Positions 37,441 to 45,698 of a stretch of 64,000 bases of DNA are shown here, in pieces; positions within the stretch are counted from its first letter, which is position 1, and the number at the start of each line of letters is the position of its first letter. A program made the translations under genes and the position numbers. Under the pieces are notes generated by a model. That model made no database searches and was not told the origin of the DNA. It saw only the letters and a program-made list of their open reading frames with translations. The DNA is from Chloroflexota bacterium (GTDB taxonomy: Bacteria; Chloroflexota; UBA11872; UBA12225; JAJDUF01), in assembly GCA_022826725.1 (NCBI GenBank), contig JAJDUF010000016.1, positions 743,277 to 807,276 of the forward strand, read 5' to 3'.

Positions 37441-37731
37441 CTAGGCCGTCTGCGTCAGCACGTCGTACACGCCCAGCTCGGCCTTGACCGGACTATCGGG
37501 GTTGGTGCGTGCGTGGGCTTGTTGGAAGGCATCGCTGGCCCGCCAGTCTTCGTAGGCCGCCCGCGTATTCCACCTGGTCACAACCAGGTATTCTCCACCG
37601 GCCTCGTTGCGTAGCAGTTCGAATCCGAGGCAGCCGGGCACCTCATCCATGCGGTGCGTGTTGCCAAAGGCGCGCTCCAGATGGCTTGCGTAGTCGGCCG
37701 GGACGTGCAGGCGATTGATGACGACGATCAT
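37441..37731 (-). CDS. Antibiotic biosynthesis monooxygenase (ABM) domain protein
   Basis: 96 residues from ATG 37729-37731. MIVVINRLHVPADYASHLERAFGNT, then VPGCLGFELLRNEAGGEYLVVTRWNTRAAYEDWRAS matches the ferredoxin-like ABM fold of HmoA/IsdG-like haem oxygenases and small quinol monooxygenases. The RW-x-x-x-AYEDW pattern and the downstream FQQAHAR fit the HmoA branch. Ligand and activity are not determinable. Confidence 0.83.
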   Translation of the reverse strand: MIVVINRLHVPADYASHLERAFGNTHRMDEVPGCLGFELLRNEAGGEYLVVTRWNTRAAYEDWRASDAFQQAHARTNPDSPVKAELGVYDVLTQTA

Positions 37732-37875
37732 TCCTCCGCTCCCTCGTGTAGGCGTGGCGCATCCGTAGGTCAAACGCGCATGATACCAGTGCGACGCTGG
37801 TCAGGGGCCAACGTGCTACCCTGGACCGCATCGCACACCGCGCCACACCCACCGGCGAACAGGCACAATCGGGCT

Positions 37876-38514
37876 ATGTCCGCGATCCAGCCAGGCCGCG
37901 ACCACAGGAGGCACCGGCTCGGCTTACTTGGCGGGACCTTTGATCCGGTACACAACGGCCACCTGGCGCTCGCCACCCAAGTGGCTGCTACGAGCAACCT
38001 GGATGCAGTCTGGTTTGTCCCGGCGCAACGCTCGCCACTGAAAGCCCACCGACCGACCGGTAATCGCCATCGGCTGGCTATGCTCGATCTGGCCCTGCAA
38101 GACCGGCCCCGGTTTGCCGTCTCCCGTGTGGACTTGGACCGTCCGGCCCCCTCGTACACGACCGATACGGTTGCAGCAGTGCGCGCCCAGGTTGGCGCCG
38201 CCCCGGCCCTCTTCCTCATTGCCGGCGCCGATATACTGCTCGACCTCCCGGACTGGCGCGACCCCGCCCGGCTCTTGTCGCTCTGCCGGGTGCTCGTTGC
38301 GTGGCGGCCGGGCTACCCACAGGGAGTACCGGCCAGCCTATTGGCGGCCCTCCCGGCCGCGCAGTCGCGGATGACCGTCCTGCCCATCACGATGCAGGAT
38401 GTCTCCTCCACGCTCGTCCGCGACCGGATCGCCGCCGGCCGTTCGATCCATGGGCTGGTGCCGCCAGCCGTCGCGGCGTACATCCGCGAGCATCGCTTGT
38501 ACGTTAGATCATAA
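37876..38514 (+). CDS. nadD: Nicotinate-nucleotide adenylyltransferase
   Basis: 212 residues from ATG 37876. GLLGGTFDPVHNGHL (16-30) is the nucleotidyltransferase GGTFDPxHxGH motif; VWFVPAQRSPLK binds substrate; SYTTDTVAAV, FLIAGADILLDLPDW and the late DVSSTLVRDRI (ISST-x-x-R) signature are present. It makes deamido-NAD from NaMN and ATP in NAD synthesis. It sits directly before rsfS, the common bacterial nadD-rsfS order. The ribosome binding site is weak. Confidence 0.94.
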   Translation: MSAIQPGRDHRRHRLGLLGGTFDPVHNGHLALATQVAATSNLDAVWFVPAQRSPLKAHRPTGNRHRLAMLDLALQDRPRFAVSRVDLDRPAPSYTTDTVAAVRAQVGAAPALFLIAGADILLDLPDWRDPARLLSLCRVLVAWRPGYPQGVPASLLAALPAAQSRMTVLPITMQDVSSTLVRDRIAAGRSIHGLVPPAVAAYIREHRLYVRS

Positions 38515-38557
38515 GAGGATGCCCACCGCCGCCGGCGCTCGGCGCGAGGGTGCTATA

Positions 38558-38581
38558 CTCGTTAGTAGTCTCGTTAGTAGT
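38558..38581 (+). repeat. 12-nt tandem duplication at the rsfS start
   Basis: CTCGTTAGTAGT occurs twice in succession, ending one base before ATG 38582. TATACT at 38554-38559 just upstream could be a -10 element, so the duplication may lie in the 5' leader or core promoter of rsfS. Confidence 0.75.
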
Positions 38582-39019
38582 ATGGTAAGCGAAAGTTCCT
38601 TGATCGAGTCGAGTGCAGCGGCGGGCGGCTACCACGACCGTCGGGCCAGCGTGGCTGCCGAAGTGCCCGCGCCGCTCACGCTGGCCCAAGACATCGTTGA
38701 CTGTGCCGCCGACCGCAATGCCGCCGACCTCATGCTGCTCGACATCCAGCAAACCTCGGTCGTGGCCGACTATTTCGTTATCTGTAGCGGCAATAGCGAC
38801 CGCCACCTCAAGGCGCTGGTCGGCGCTATCGTGGACGGCATCCGGGAGAAATGGCAAGAGAAGCCGCTCCGTACCGAGGGCATGGCCGGCGGCGGCTCCG
38901 GGTGGCTCTTGCTGGACTATGGGAGCGTCGTCGTACACGTCTTCTCGCCGGAAGCGCGTGACTACTATCGCTTGGAGCGGCTCTGGACCGAGGCAACGAC
39001 GCTCCTCCACATGCCGTAG
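38582..39019 (+). CDS. rsfS: Ribosomal silencing factor RsfS
   Basis: 145 residues from ATG 38582. LTLAQDIVDCAADRNAADLMLLDIQ, then the hallmark VVADYFVICSGNSDRHLKALV and GWLLLDYGSVVVHVFSPEARDYYRLERLW. RsfS binds uL14 and blocks subunit joining. The frame is open upstream to 38399, overlapping nadD; an ATG at 38519 is possible. I prefer 38582, although no Shine-Dalgarno precedes it and a TATACT lies about 23 bp upstream, so the message may be nearly leaderless or coupled to nadD. Confidence 0.92.
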   Translation: MVSESSLIESSAAAGGYHDRRASVAAEVPAPLTLAQDIVDCAADRNAADLMLLDIQQTSVVADYFVICSGNSDRHLKALVGAIVDGIREKWQEKPLRTEGMAGGGSGWLLLDYGSVVVHVFSPEARDYYRLERLWTEATTLLHMP

Positions 39020-39045
39020 TGGTTGCCGGATGAAGGAGAATCGCA

Positions 39046-39231
39046 GTGGACGCGCGTGCTGATGACCGGGTGTTTCTCACCGGTATCCTGGTAGGAACGG
39101 CTTGCGGCCTCCTGCTCGGCTCGGCACTCGGCTTGCAGCTCCGACCGGAGCGGCGCCGGGCCGCGCGGCGGCTCCTCCGCCATCTCCTCCGCCGCGACGA
39201 TGATGGTGTGCGGTTCGACCTCCTCGTATAG
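39046..39231 (+). CDS. Small single-TM basic-tailed protein
   Basis: 61 residues from GTG 39046, preceded by AAGGAG at 8-nt spacing and 26 bp after rsfS. One membrane helix (about 9-31, FLTGILVGTACGLLLGSALGLQL), then an Arg-rich cytoplasmic tail with paired arginines (RRRAARRLLRHLLRR). It resembles YtxH-like small proteins in layout. Function unknown; likely co-transcribed with nadD-rsfS. Confidence 0.65.
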   Translation: MDARADDRVFLTGILVGTACGLLLGSALGLQLRPERRRAARRLLRHLLRRDDDGVRFDLLV

Positions 39232-39261
39232 GCGGGCGGCGCCCGGCGCCGCCGAACGACC

Positions 39262-40146
39262 CTAGGCGTTGCGGCGCTGATCCAAGTAGGTCACGAAGCG
39301 ATCCCGCTCCGTCTTGAGCCGCTCGAAGTACGCCAGCAGCTCCTCGTCGTCCCCCTGGCGGATGAGCGTCGCCAGCGCGGCCAGCCGCTCCCTGAAGTGG
39401 TCGAGCTGTTGCAGGATGGCGGCGCGGTTGGAAACGCAGATGTCGCGGTGCATCAGCGCGTTGCCGCTCGCCAGGCGCGTCGTGTCGCGCAAGCCGGTGC
39501 TCGCCAGCGGTTGAAGACGCGGCCAGTCCGGTTGCAGAAACGCGGCCTCGGCCAATGCCTTCGCCGCCAGAAAAGGAACATGGCTCGTGGACGCGACAGC
39601 CGCGTCGTGTGTTGCGGCGTCGAGGGCGAGGGGCAATGCGCCGGTCGCGGTCGCCAGTGTGGTCACGGCCTCAACGGCTGCCGGCGGGGCCGCCTCCGGG
39701 GCGACGATACACCAGGTCCGGCCGCGAAAGAGCGTGGCCTCCGCGTGCTCGACCCCGGCCGTTTCCCGGCCGGCCATCGGATGCCCCCCGACAAAATGAA
39801 CGCCCGCCGGCAGTAGCTCGGCCGCCCAGTTCAAGACCCGGGCTTTCGTGCTGGCTACGTCCGTCACGATAGTGCCGGGGGAAAGCTGCGGCGCAAGCTG
39901 CCGAAAGACTGCCGGCGTAGATAGCACCGGTACGGCGAGGACGATGATCTCGGCGGCCGCCGTCTCCCGGAGGTCGCTCGCCGCCACATCTACGGCGTCG
40001 AGGGCCAGTGCCTGGCGGCGCACGGCCGGCCTGCGGGCAAAGCCGGTGAGGTGGTAGCCGGCCTTCCGCAGAGCGAGGCCGAGCGAGCCGCCGATCAGCC
40101 CCAGGCCGACAATGGCTACTCTTGTGCCGGGTTGCCGTTGGTTCAC
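39262..40146 (-). CDS. tyrA: Prephenate dehydrogenase
   Basis: 294 residues from GTG 40144-40146, with GGAGG 6 nt upstream (the frame extends 8 codons further). NAD motif VAIVGLGLIGGSLGLAL near residue 10, then ADLVVLAVP-like IIVLAVPVLSTP, GTIVTDVASTKARVL, the substrate-binding FVGGHPMAGRETAGVEHA, and HDAAVASTSHVPFLAA near 185 with the catalytic His region. It catalyses oxidative decarboxylation of prephenate to 4-hydroxyphenylpyruvate in tyrosine synthesis. No ACT domain and no fused chorismate mutase. Other aromatic genes are not nearby. Confidence 0.92.
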   Translation of the reverse strand: MNQRQPGTRVAIVGLGLIGGSLGLALRKAGYHLTGFARRPAVRRQALALDAVDVAASDLRETAAAEIIVLAVPVLSTPAVFRQLAPQLSPGTIVTDVASTKARVLNWAAELLPAGVHFVGGHPMAGRETAGVEHAEATLFRGRTWCIVAPEAAPPAAVEAVTTLATATGALPLALDAATHDAAVASTSHVPFLAAKALAEAAFLQPDWPRLQPLASTGLRDTTRLASGNALMHRDICVSNRAAILQQLDHFRERLAALATLIRQGDDEELLAYFERLKTERDRFVTYLDQRRNA

Positions 40147-40317
40147 GACCGTCCTCCACCGCCGGTACACGCGGCGGCCAATGACGCCGCCGGGCGTGGG
40201 CCTGGCTGGTGGCTACCCGCTGGCTGACGATGACTCATCGGCCGGACCATAGACGGCGCCGGGCAAACGTAACGCACCTAGTCGCCGGATACCCGCTGCT
40301 GGTGAACGGCCTGGCAG

Positions 40318-40680
40318 CTACTCGGCGACGGGAGGATCCGGGATCGTCGTCGTCTCGTTCGCCTGTATCCAGGCGATGGTCCCGCCTTCGAGGTTATACA
40401 GCTGCTCCAACCCCATGGCCGCGGCCATCTCACACGCGATGGCGCTGCGTTGTCCTACCGCGCACACGAAGACGATGTTGTCCTGCTCGAGGTAGTTATG
40501 CGGCGCCATCATGAACTGCTGGAGTGGCGCCAGCTTCGCCACGGGGATGTGCCCTTTGTTCCACTCGTCCGGCTCGCGCACGTCAATCACAGCGGCGCCC
40601 TCGGCGATCAATTCCTTGGTGCGCTCCACGTCAATCCGGGCAAACGGCTCATCCGGGTTGCGGATTTCTTCTCCTGCCAT
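40318..40680 (-). CDS. Rhodanese-like domain protein
   Basis: 120 residues from ATG 40678-40680 with GGGAG upstream. AAVIDVREPDEWNKGHIPVA is the rhodanese CH2A motif and FVCAVGQRSAIACEMAAAMG the active-site loop with C73. The C-terminal YNLEGGTIAWI is standard. A single-domain sulfurtransferase, cytosolic. The insertion PLQQFMMAPHNYLEQDN between the two halves is typical of this group. Substrate unknown. Confidence 0.93.
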   Translation of the reverse strand: MAGEEIRNPDEPFARIDVERTKELIAEGAAVIDVREPDEWNKGHIPVAKLAPLQQFMMAPHNYLEQDNIVFVCAVGQRSAIACEMAAAMGLEQLYNLEGGTIAWIQANETTTIPDPPVAE

Positions 40681-40916
40681 TATCTCCCTCGTCTGTGCGT
40701 TGCTTCCGATCAACCAGTCAGCCCGCTCCCGGCGGGTACTCTCAGTATACGCAGTAGTGAGAGCACTGCCCAAGCAGCCCTCCTGTTCTGCCACCTCACC
40801 GTTCGATAAGCGCTGCCCCCTAGCCGGCTGACAGTGCATGAGGCAAGCCTGCCGTTGACCGGCGCATTCCGCTATCCTCGATATGAGGAGCAGGCAGAGG
40901 AAGGAGCGGCCACGCC
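40681..40916. other. Divergent gap between rhodanese and FIST genes
   Basis: 236 bp with no gene. AGGAAGGAGCGG just before ATG 40917 is the FIST gene's ribosome binding site. No clear promoter pair. Confidence 0.5.
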
Positions 40917-42215
40917 ATGACGACGGAATTGAGCACGGCCAGCGGCGCGGCCGGCGCCGGGATTGCGCTGCACGGCGACTGGCGGAAGGCGCTCGCACAA
41001 GCGATCGAGCGGGCGCGCACCCAATTGGATGACGCTACCACGCCGCCTGATGAAGAGTCCGAGCAGCCACCCGTTGACCTGGCCTTGCTGTTCGCCAGCG
41101 CCCACTACACAGACGACTTCCCCGAAATCGTGACCGCGGCGCGCTCGGCGGCCCGCGCCCGGCTGCTGGTGGGCTGTAGCGGCACCGGAGTCATTGGGCC
41201 AAAGCGCGAGATCGAGCAGCAACCGGCACTCTCCGTGCTCTTGCTGCGGCTGCCGGGCGTGCAGCTGACCCCGCGCTACCTCACCCAGGAGTCGCTCGAC
41301 GTTGCCGGCGCTGACGATGACGGTGAGGATCAGCTCGCCCCGGCGCTGCAAGAGGCACTCGGCCCCGACGCGGACGCGGCACGCGCCTGGCTCCTGTTCG
41401 CCGATCCGTTTCGGCTGGACGTCGAGGCCCTTGTCGTGGGAATGGCACAGACGTTTCCCGACGCGGCGGTCGTCGGAGGCTTGGCCTCCGGCCACCAGTG
41501 GCAGCGCAAGACCCACCTGTTCATTGACGACGGCGACCAGCCGGTACCTGTCCGCGACGAGGGCGCCTTGCTCATTGGGCTGGGCGGGGACTGGACGGTG
41601 CGGACGCTGGTTGCCCAGGGCTGCATTCCCATCGGTGAGCCGTGGACCATCACCGAGAGCGAGGGGCCGATCATTCACACCATCGCCGGCCGGCCGGCGC
41701 TCGACGTGCTGGTGGACACGTTGGAGGCGTTGCCGCCGGAGGTCCAGCGCCGCGCCCAGCGCGGCGGCCCGTTTGTTGGTCTCGCGGTGGACGAGCATCG
41801 CACCACGCTCGGCTCCGGTGATTTTCTCGTGCGTAACCTGCTGGGGTTCGACCGCGAGCGCGGGGTGATCGCCGTCGGCGCACACCCGCAGGTCGGCCAA
41901 ACCCTCCAGTTTCACCTCCGTGACCGCGCGGCCGCCGATGAGGAGCTGCACTCGATGCTATCCGCGGTGGAAACTGAGAGCACTGCTGTGCCACCGTTGG
42001 CGGCGCTGCTGTGCTCCTGCACGGGCCGGGGCGCCGGACTGTTCGGCACGCCCGACCACGATGCCGACGCCGTGGCGCGCGCCCTCGGCCCCCTGCCGCT
42101 GGCCGGTTTTTTCTGCAATGGCGAGATCGGCCCGGTCGGCCAGCGCAGCTACGTCCACGGCTACACCGCCAGCCTCGCGCTCCTCGTATACGACCCGCCG
42201 GAGCCGACCGGTTGA
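40917..42215 (+). CDS. FIST N/C sensory domain protein
   Basis: 432 residues from ATG 40917. The FIST_N half contains DLALLFASAHYTDDFPEIV and LLVGCSGTGVIGPKREIE; the FIST_C half has LLCSCTGRGAGLFGTPDHDADAV and the closing GFFCNGEIGPVGQRSYVHGYTASLALL. FIST domains are thought to bind small ligands such as amino acids in signal-transduction proteins. Here it stands alone, with no kinase, chemotaxis or cyclase domain attached, so any output is indirect. Confidence 0.9.
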   Translation: MTTELSTASGAAGAGIALHGDWRKALAQAIERARTQLDDATTPPDEESEQPPVDLALLFASAHYTDDFPEIVTAARSAARARLLVGCSGTGVIGPKREIEQQPALSVLLLRLPGVQLTPRYLTQESLDVAGADDDGEDQLAPALQEALGPDADAARAWLLFADPFRLDVEALVVGMAQTFPDAAVVGGLASGHQWQRKTHLFIDDGDQPVPVRDEGALLIGLGGDWTVRTLVAQGCIPIGEPWTITESEGPIIHTIAGRPALDVLVDTLEALPPEVQRRAQRGGPFVGLAVDEHRTTLGSGDFLVRNLLGFDRERGVIAVGAHPQVGQTLQFHLRDRAAADEELHSMLSAVETESTAVPPLAALLCSCTGRGAGLFGTPDHDADAVARALGPLPLAGFFCNGEIGPVGQRSYVHGYTASLALLVYDPPEPTG

Positions 42216-42293
42216 CAACGTGTATGTGGTAGGATGGCCCGGTGCCCGTGGTTGTGAATGGAGCGCATGTCTTTCGGGAGGAACGCGGTTCCC

Positions 42294-42569
42294 ATGTCTA
42301 CATTAGAGGCTTCTGCTATTCCTGCTCCCGTTTCCACTCGGAGTGCAGCGGAGATCGGTCGCTTCGCCCGTGCTATGTACGCTCGGGATCTCCAGGACAA
42401 GCTAGAGGCAGAGCACCGCGACCGCTACGTCGCCATCAACGTAGATACCGGTCAGTATGCGTTAGGTGACAGCGTGAGAGGTGCGTTGGCTGAGGCACAC
42501 GAACGCTGGCCGGGTGGGGTGTTCTATGTGATATGGATTGGACGCCCTGCAACTGCTCATATTCGGTAA
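42294..42569 (+). CDS. Small hypothetical protein
   Basis: 91 residues from ATG 42294 (GGGAGGA 9-11 nt upstream; the frame also contains an ATG at 42258 without a ribosome binding site). The C-terminal half, DRYVAINVDTGQYALGDSVRGALAEAHERWPGGVFYVIWIG, resembles small bacterial proteins that in other genomes sit beside retropepsin-like protease genes; no such partner follows here. Function unknown. Confidence 0.65.
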   Translation: MSTLEASAIPAPVSTRSAAEIGRFARAMYARDLQDKLEAEHRDRYVAINVDTGQYALGDSVRGALAEAHERWPGGVFYVIWIGRPATAHIR

Positions 42570-42657
42570 GCCCTGATGCCCCTACATACGGCTCTCCTAT
42601 CAGTCGTCTCCCCTCGTGTACCAACTACCCCCACAAGATCATAGGAATCGCCTAGAC

Positions 42658-42681
42658 CTGCATAGCTGCTAAACTATGCAG
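42658..42681. promoter_or_regulatory. ArsR/SmtB-type operator upstream of the metal regulator
   Basis: CTGCATAG-CTGCTAAA-CTATGCAG has perfect 8-bp arms around an 8-bp centre, 43 bp upstream of the regulator start. A related sequence (TGCGCATACACTAAACTATTTGC, with the same CTAAACTAT core) lies at 43191-43213 upstream of the ATPase gene. SmtB/CadC-like repressors bind imperfect AT-rich dyads of this kind. Confidence 0.7.
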
Positions 42682-42724
42682 TGGTTCTCCCGACTCATCG
42701 CACCCCGCAGCACAGGAGGCCGGT

Positions 42725-43162
42725 TTGGCTGATTCTAGGGGCGGTACCGAGGTACAAGCACCATCCGGCGAGCACCGCGCGGCGGATGGTGTGCATCCTG
42801 AGGCGCTGGCCCGCGCGCGCGCGCAGCTCCGACTGGATGAAGATTACGCAGACCTGGCCGCGATGTTTCGTGCCTTAGGGGACACCAGTCGTGCGAAAAT
42901 CCTGCACGCGCTGCTCAGTGGCGAGTTGTGCGTCTCCGATCTGGCAGCACTCGTCGGCATTTCCGAGTCTGCCGTCTCCCAGCACTTGCGCCTCCTCCGC
43001 GCCCTGCGGATTGTCCGCAACCGCAAGGTAGGGCGGCTCGTCTACTACTCCCTCGAAGATGCGTGCATCCGGGCACTGCTCACTATTGCCCTGACACACC
43101 TAGATGACCCGGCTGCCACCGCCATCACCCGTCCTGCGTTGGTACGCGGCGTGACTGATTGA
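42725..43162 (+). CDS. ArsR/SmtB-family metal-responsive repressor
   Basis: 145 residues from TTG 42725 with AGGAGGCC 4-6 nt upstream. Winged helix: FRALGDTSRAKILHALLSGELCVSDLAAL, recognition helix ISESAVSQHLRLLRALRIV, wing NRKVGRLVYYSL. The single Cys in ELCVSDL parallels CadC's ELCVCDL, and an alpha-5 site with D-x-C...H (EDACIRALLTIALTHLDD) parallels the SmtB zinc site. It presumably releases DNA on Zn, Cd or Pb binding and derepresses the ATPase downstream. Perfect dyad at its own promoter. Confidence 0.88.
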   Translation: MADSRGGTEVQAPSGEHRAADGVHPEALARARAQLRLDEDYADLAAMFRALGDTSRAKILHALLSGELCVSDLAALVGISESAVSQHLRLLRALRIVRNRKVGRLVYYSLEDACIRALLTIALTHLDDPAATAITRPALVRGVTD

Positions 43163-43190
43163 TTGTTTGTTTCGATAATACCATCATACT

Positions 43191-43213
43191 TGCGCATACA
43201 CTAAACTATTTGC
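43191..43213. promoter_or_regulatory. Second, degenerate ArsR-type operator before the ATPase gene
   Basis: TGCGCATA-CACTAAACTATTTGC shares the GCATA...CTAAACTAT..GC pattern with the perfect dyad at 42658-42681. It sits 50 bp upstream of the ATPase ATG in the 100-bp gap between the two genes. Confidence 0.5.
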
Positions 43214-43262
43214 TATCCTCCCGGTCAGCACAAGATTTGCCTTCCGGGAAGGAAATGCGGAG

Positions 43263-45545
43263 ATGGCCCAGCCTCGTCAGGGGTCGCCACCGGTCACCGA
43301 GCACGGCGACCATGACCACGACGGACACATGGCTGGTGCCGAGCACGACGACCACGAACACGAGCATGACGGCCACCTGGCTGCGGCCGAATACGACGAC
43401 CATGAACACGCGGCCGAGCACGAACACGATCTAGCCGCTGATCACGGCGCCGGGAATGCACGCTGGCTGCCCGCCGGCCAGCGACGCGAGTTGCTGCTGC
43501 TCGGCGTCTCCGGTGTCTGTCTAGGTACGGGGCTGGCTGCGGCGCTGCTCGGCTGGCCGGAGCCGCTGCGGATTGGCCTCTTTCTCGTCGCAATCCTGGC
43601 CGGGGCGGTCGAGATCGTTCCCCGCGGATTGCGCGGCGTGTGGCTGGGCCGCTCCCTGGACATCAACTTCCTGGTGACGATGGCGGTAGCTGGGGCGATT
43701 GGGCTGGAGCAGTGGGCCGAGGGCGCGACGGTCGTCTTTCTGTTCAGTCTGGGTGAGGCGCTGGAGAGCTTGACGCTCGCCCGCACCCGGCGCTCGATCC
43801 AGGCACTCATGGCGATGGTGCCGGATACCGCCCAGGTGCAGCGCCCCGACGGCAGCGAAATAACGCAGCCAGTTGAGGAAGTGGCGGTTGGCGCCACCGT
43901 CGTCGTGCGCCCCGGGGACCGTATTCCGCTCGACGGGGTGGTGGTCGCCGGTCATTCGGCCGTAGACCAGGCACCCATCACCGGCGAGTCGGTACCGGTC
44001 GAGAAGGCGCCGGGCACGACCGTCTACGCCGGGACGATCAATCAGCGCGGATACCTGGAGCTTCGCACAACCAAGCCGCTCGCCGAGAACACGCTGGCGA
44101 AGATCATCCACTTGGTCGAAGCGGCGCAGAGCGAGAAGGCGCCGAGTCAACGGTTTGTCGAGCGGTTTGCGCGCATCTATACGCCCGCTGTCGTCGTTGG
44201 CGCCGTACTCCTCACGATCATTCCTCCGCTGGTGTTCGGCGAGCCGCTCGTGCCGTGGTTCAATCGCTCGCTCGTGCTGCTGCTGGTCGCTTGCCCCTGC
44301 GCGCTCGTGATCTCCACGCCGGTCACGGTCGTCGCCGCCATTGGCAATGCCTCCCGGCGCGGTGTGCTCATCAAGGGCGGCGCCTACCTCGAACGCGCCG
44401 GCACGGTGCGCGTCGTGGCCTTCGACAAGACCGGAACGCTGACGCGCGGGGTCCCGGAGGTCGTCACGGTGACCCCCTGCGCCGACCTGTCGGCTGCCGA
44501 TCTCGTGCGCGTTGTAGTCGCGGCGGAGGCGCGTTCGGAGCACCCCCTTGCTCAGGCCGTCGTCCGCGCCGGACGGCGGCTGTCGGCGGAAACTCCCATT
44601 GAAGCGACCGCCACGACGTTCACCCTTGCCATCTCGCACATCAGCCTGCGCTTTGCAGCCGAAGAGACCTTTAGCACCAGCGACTTCCTGGCCTTCCCGG
44701 GACAGGGCATCCGTGCCATCGTCGGCGACCGCCTGCTCTGGGTAGGTAGTCTCGATTGGCTCCGCGCCAACGGCTTCGATCCAGCCGACATCACCGCCCG
44801 GCTGGCCGCTATCACTGCCGCCGGGCAGACGCCGATCCTCGTCGGTCAGCAGGAGGGCCGCGCCGGTGAGCCGACGGAGCGCCGGCGGTTGCTGGGTATC
44901 ATCGCCGTGGCGGACCAGGTCCGGCCCCAGGCCGCCGAGACCGTTGCCGCCCTGCGCGGCCAGGGTGTGCGCCGGGTGGCGCTGGTGAGCGGCGACAACC
45001 ACCTGACTGTGCAGGCCGTCGCGCAGCAGGTGGGCATCGCTCCCGCAGACGTGCGCGCCGAGCTGCTGCCGGAGGAAAAGCTGGCGGCCATCCAGGAGTA
45101 CGCCCGCAACGATGGTCACGTGGCGATGGTCGGCGACGGCGTGAACGATGCTCCGGCGCTGGCCGCCGCCAGCATTGGCATCGCCCTGGGCACCGGCGGC
45201 AGCGACGCGGCCTTGGAAGCAGCCGATATGGCGCTCGTTGCCGACGACCTTAATCGCTTGCCCTGGGTACTCCAGCTTTCCCGTCGCGCCGCGCGCACCA
45301 TCCGCTTCAACGTCGGGTTTGCCCTGCTCACCAAGTTGCTGGTCCTCGGCTTGGGTGCGTTGGGCATCGCCAACCTGTGGGCCGCCATCGCGGCCGACAC
45401 CGGCGCCTCCATCATCGTCATCCTCAACGGCATGCGCCTCCTCGGCAAGGCACCCTCCGCCACCGAGAGCGCAGCCTCCGACGCGGCCCGCCGCCGCCGT
45501 TTCGGCCTGTCCGCCCGCACTGACCATCACGGCCACAGCCACTAG
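43263..45545 (+). CDS. P1B-type heavy-metal-transporting ATPase (Zn/Cd/Pb)
   Basis: 760 residues. The N-terminus (1-60) is packed with His and Asp (HGDHDHDGH, HDDHEHEHDGH, HDDHEHAAEHEH), a metal-binding tail in place of the usual HMA domain. Then about eight TM helices with TGESVPVEK (actuator), ACPCALV (C344-P-C346, transport site), DKTGTLT (D388), SEHPLAQAVV and GDGVNDAPAL. A late ADTGASIIVILNGMRLL keeps the Asp typical of ZntA-type pumps. The tail ends DHHGHSH. It exports divalent metals; regulated by the adjacent ArsR-type repressor. Confidence 0.93.
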   Translation: MAQPRQGSPPVTEHGDHDHDGHMAGAEHDDHEHEHDGHLAAAEYDDHEHAAEHEHDLAADHGAGNARWLPAGQRRELLLLGVSGVCLGTGLAAALLGWPEPLRIGLFLVAILAGAVEIVPRGLRGVWLGRSLDINFLVTMAVAGAIGLEQWAEGATVVFLFSLGEALESLTLARTRRSIQALMAMVPDTAQVQRPDGSEITQPVEEVAVGATVVVRPGDRIPLDGVVVAGHSAVDQAPITGESVPVEKAPGTTVYAGTINQRGYLELRTTKPLAENTLAKIIHLVEAAQSEKAPSQRFVERFARIYTPAVVVGAVLLTIIPPLVFGEPLVPWFNRSLVLLLVACPCALVISTPVTVVAAIGNASRRGVLIKGGAYLERAGTVRVVAFDKTGTLTRGVPEVVTVTPCADLSAADLVRVVVAAEARSEHPLAQAVVRAGRRLSAETPIEATATTFTLAISHISLRFAAEETFSTSDFLAFPGQGIRAIVGDRLLWVGSLDWLRANGFDPADITARLAAITAAGQTPILVGQQEGRAGEPTERRRLLGIIAVADQVRPQAAETVAALRGQGVRRVALVSGDNHLTVQAVAQQVGIAPADVRAELLPEEKLAAIQEYARNDGHVAMVGDGVNDAPALAAASIGIALGTGGSDAALEAADMALVADDLNRLPWVLQLSRRAARTIRFNVGFALLTKLLVLGLGALGIANLWAAIAADTGASIIVILNGMRLLGKAPSATESAASDAARRRRFGLSARTDHHGHSH

Positions 45546-45698
45546 CGCCCCCTCCCTCATGCCGGCCTCTCGGCGGTGGCATCGCCAGCGGCAAGCTGCT
45601 AGAGTGGCTGCCAAACCTCCCGTTGGGTTTCGAGTGTGCCTGAGTATGGTTCCGTCAGTTCCGTAGGCTGAGGCGCCAGTTCAGTGGAGGCCTTCAAC

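Noticed and set aside
37441..37731. ABM protein as part of the second HicAB operon
   Set aside because: It is on the same strand but lies upstream of the hicA operator palindrome, with its own stop 50 bp away; no sign of co-regulation.
43521..45614. 697-codon open frame antisense to the P1B ATPase
   Set aside because: It mirrors a gene with clear ATPase motifs; GC-rich third positions commonly keep the opposite frame open. The translation is low-complexity and resembles no family.
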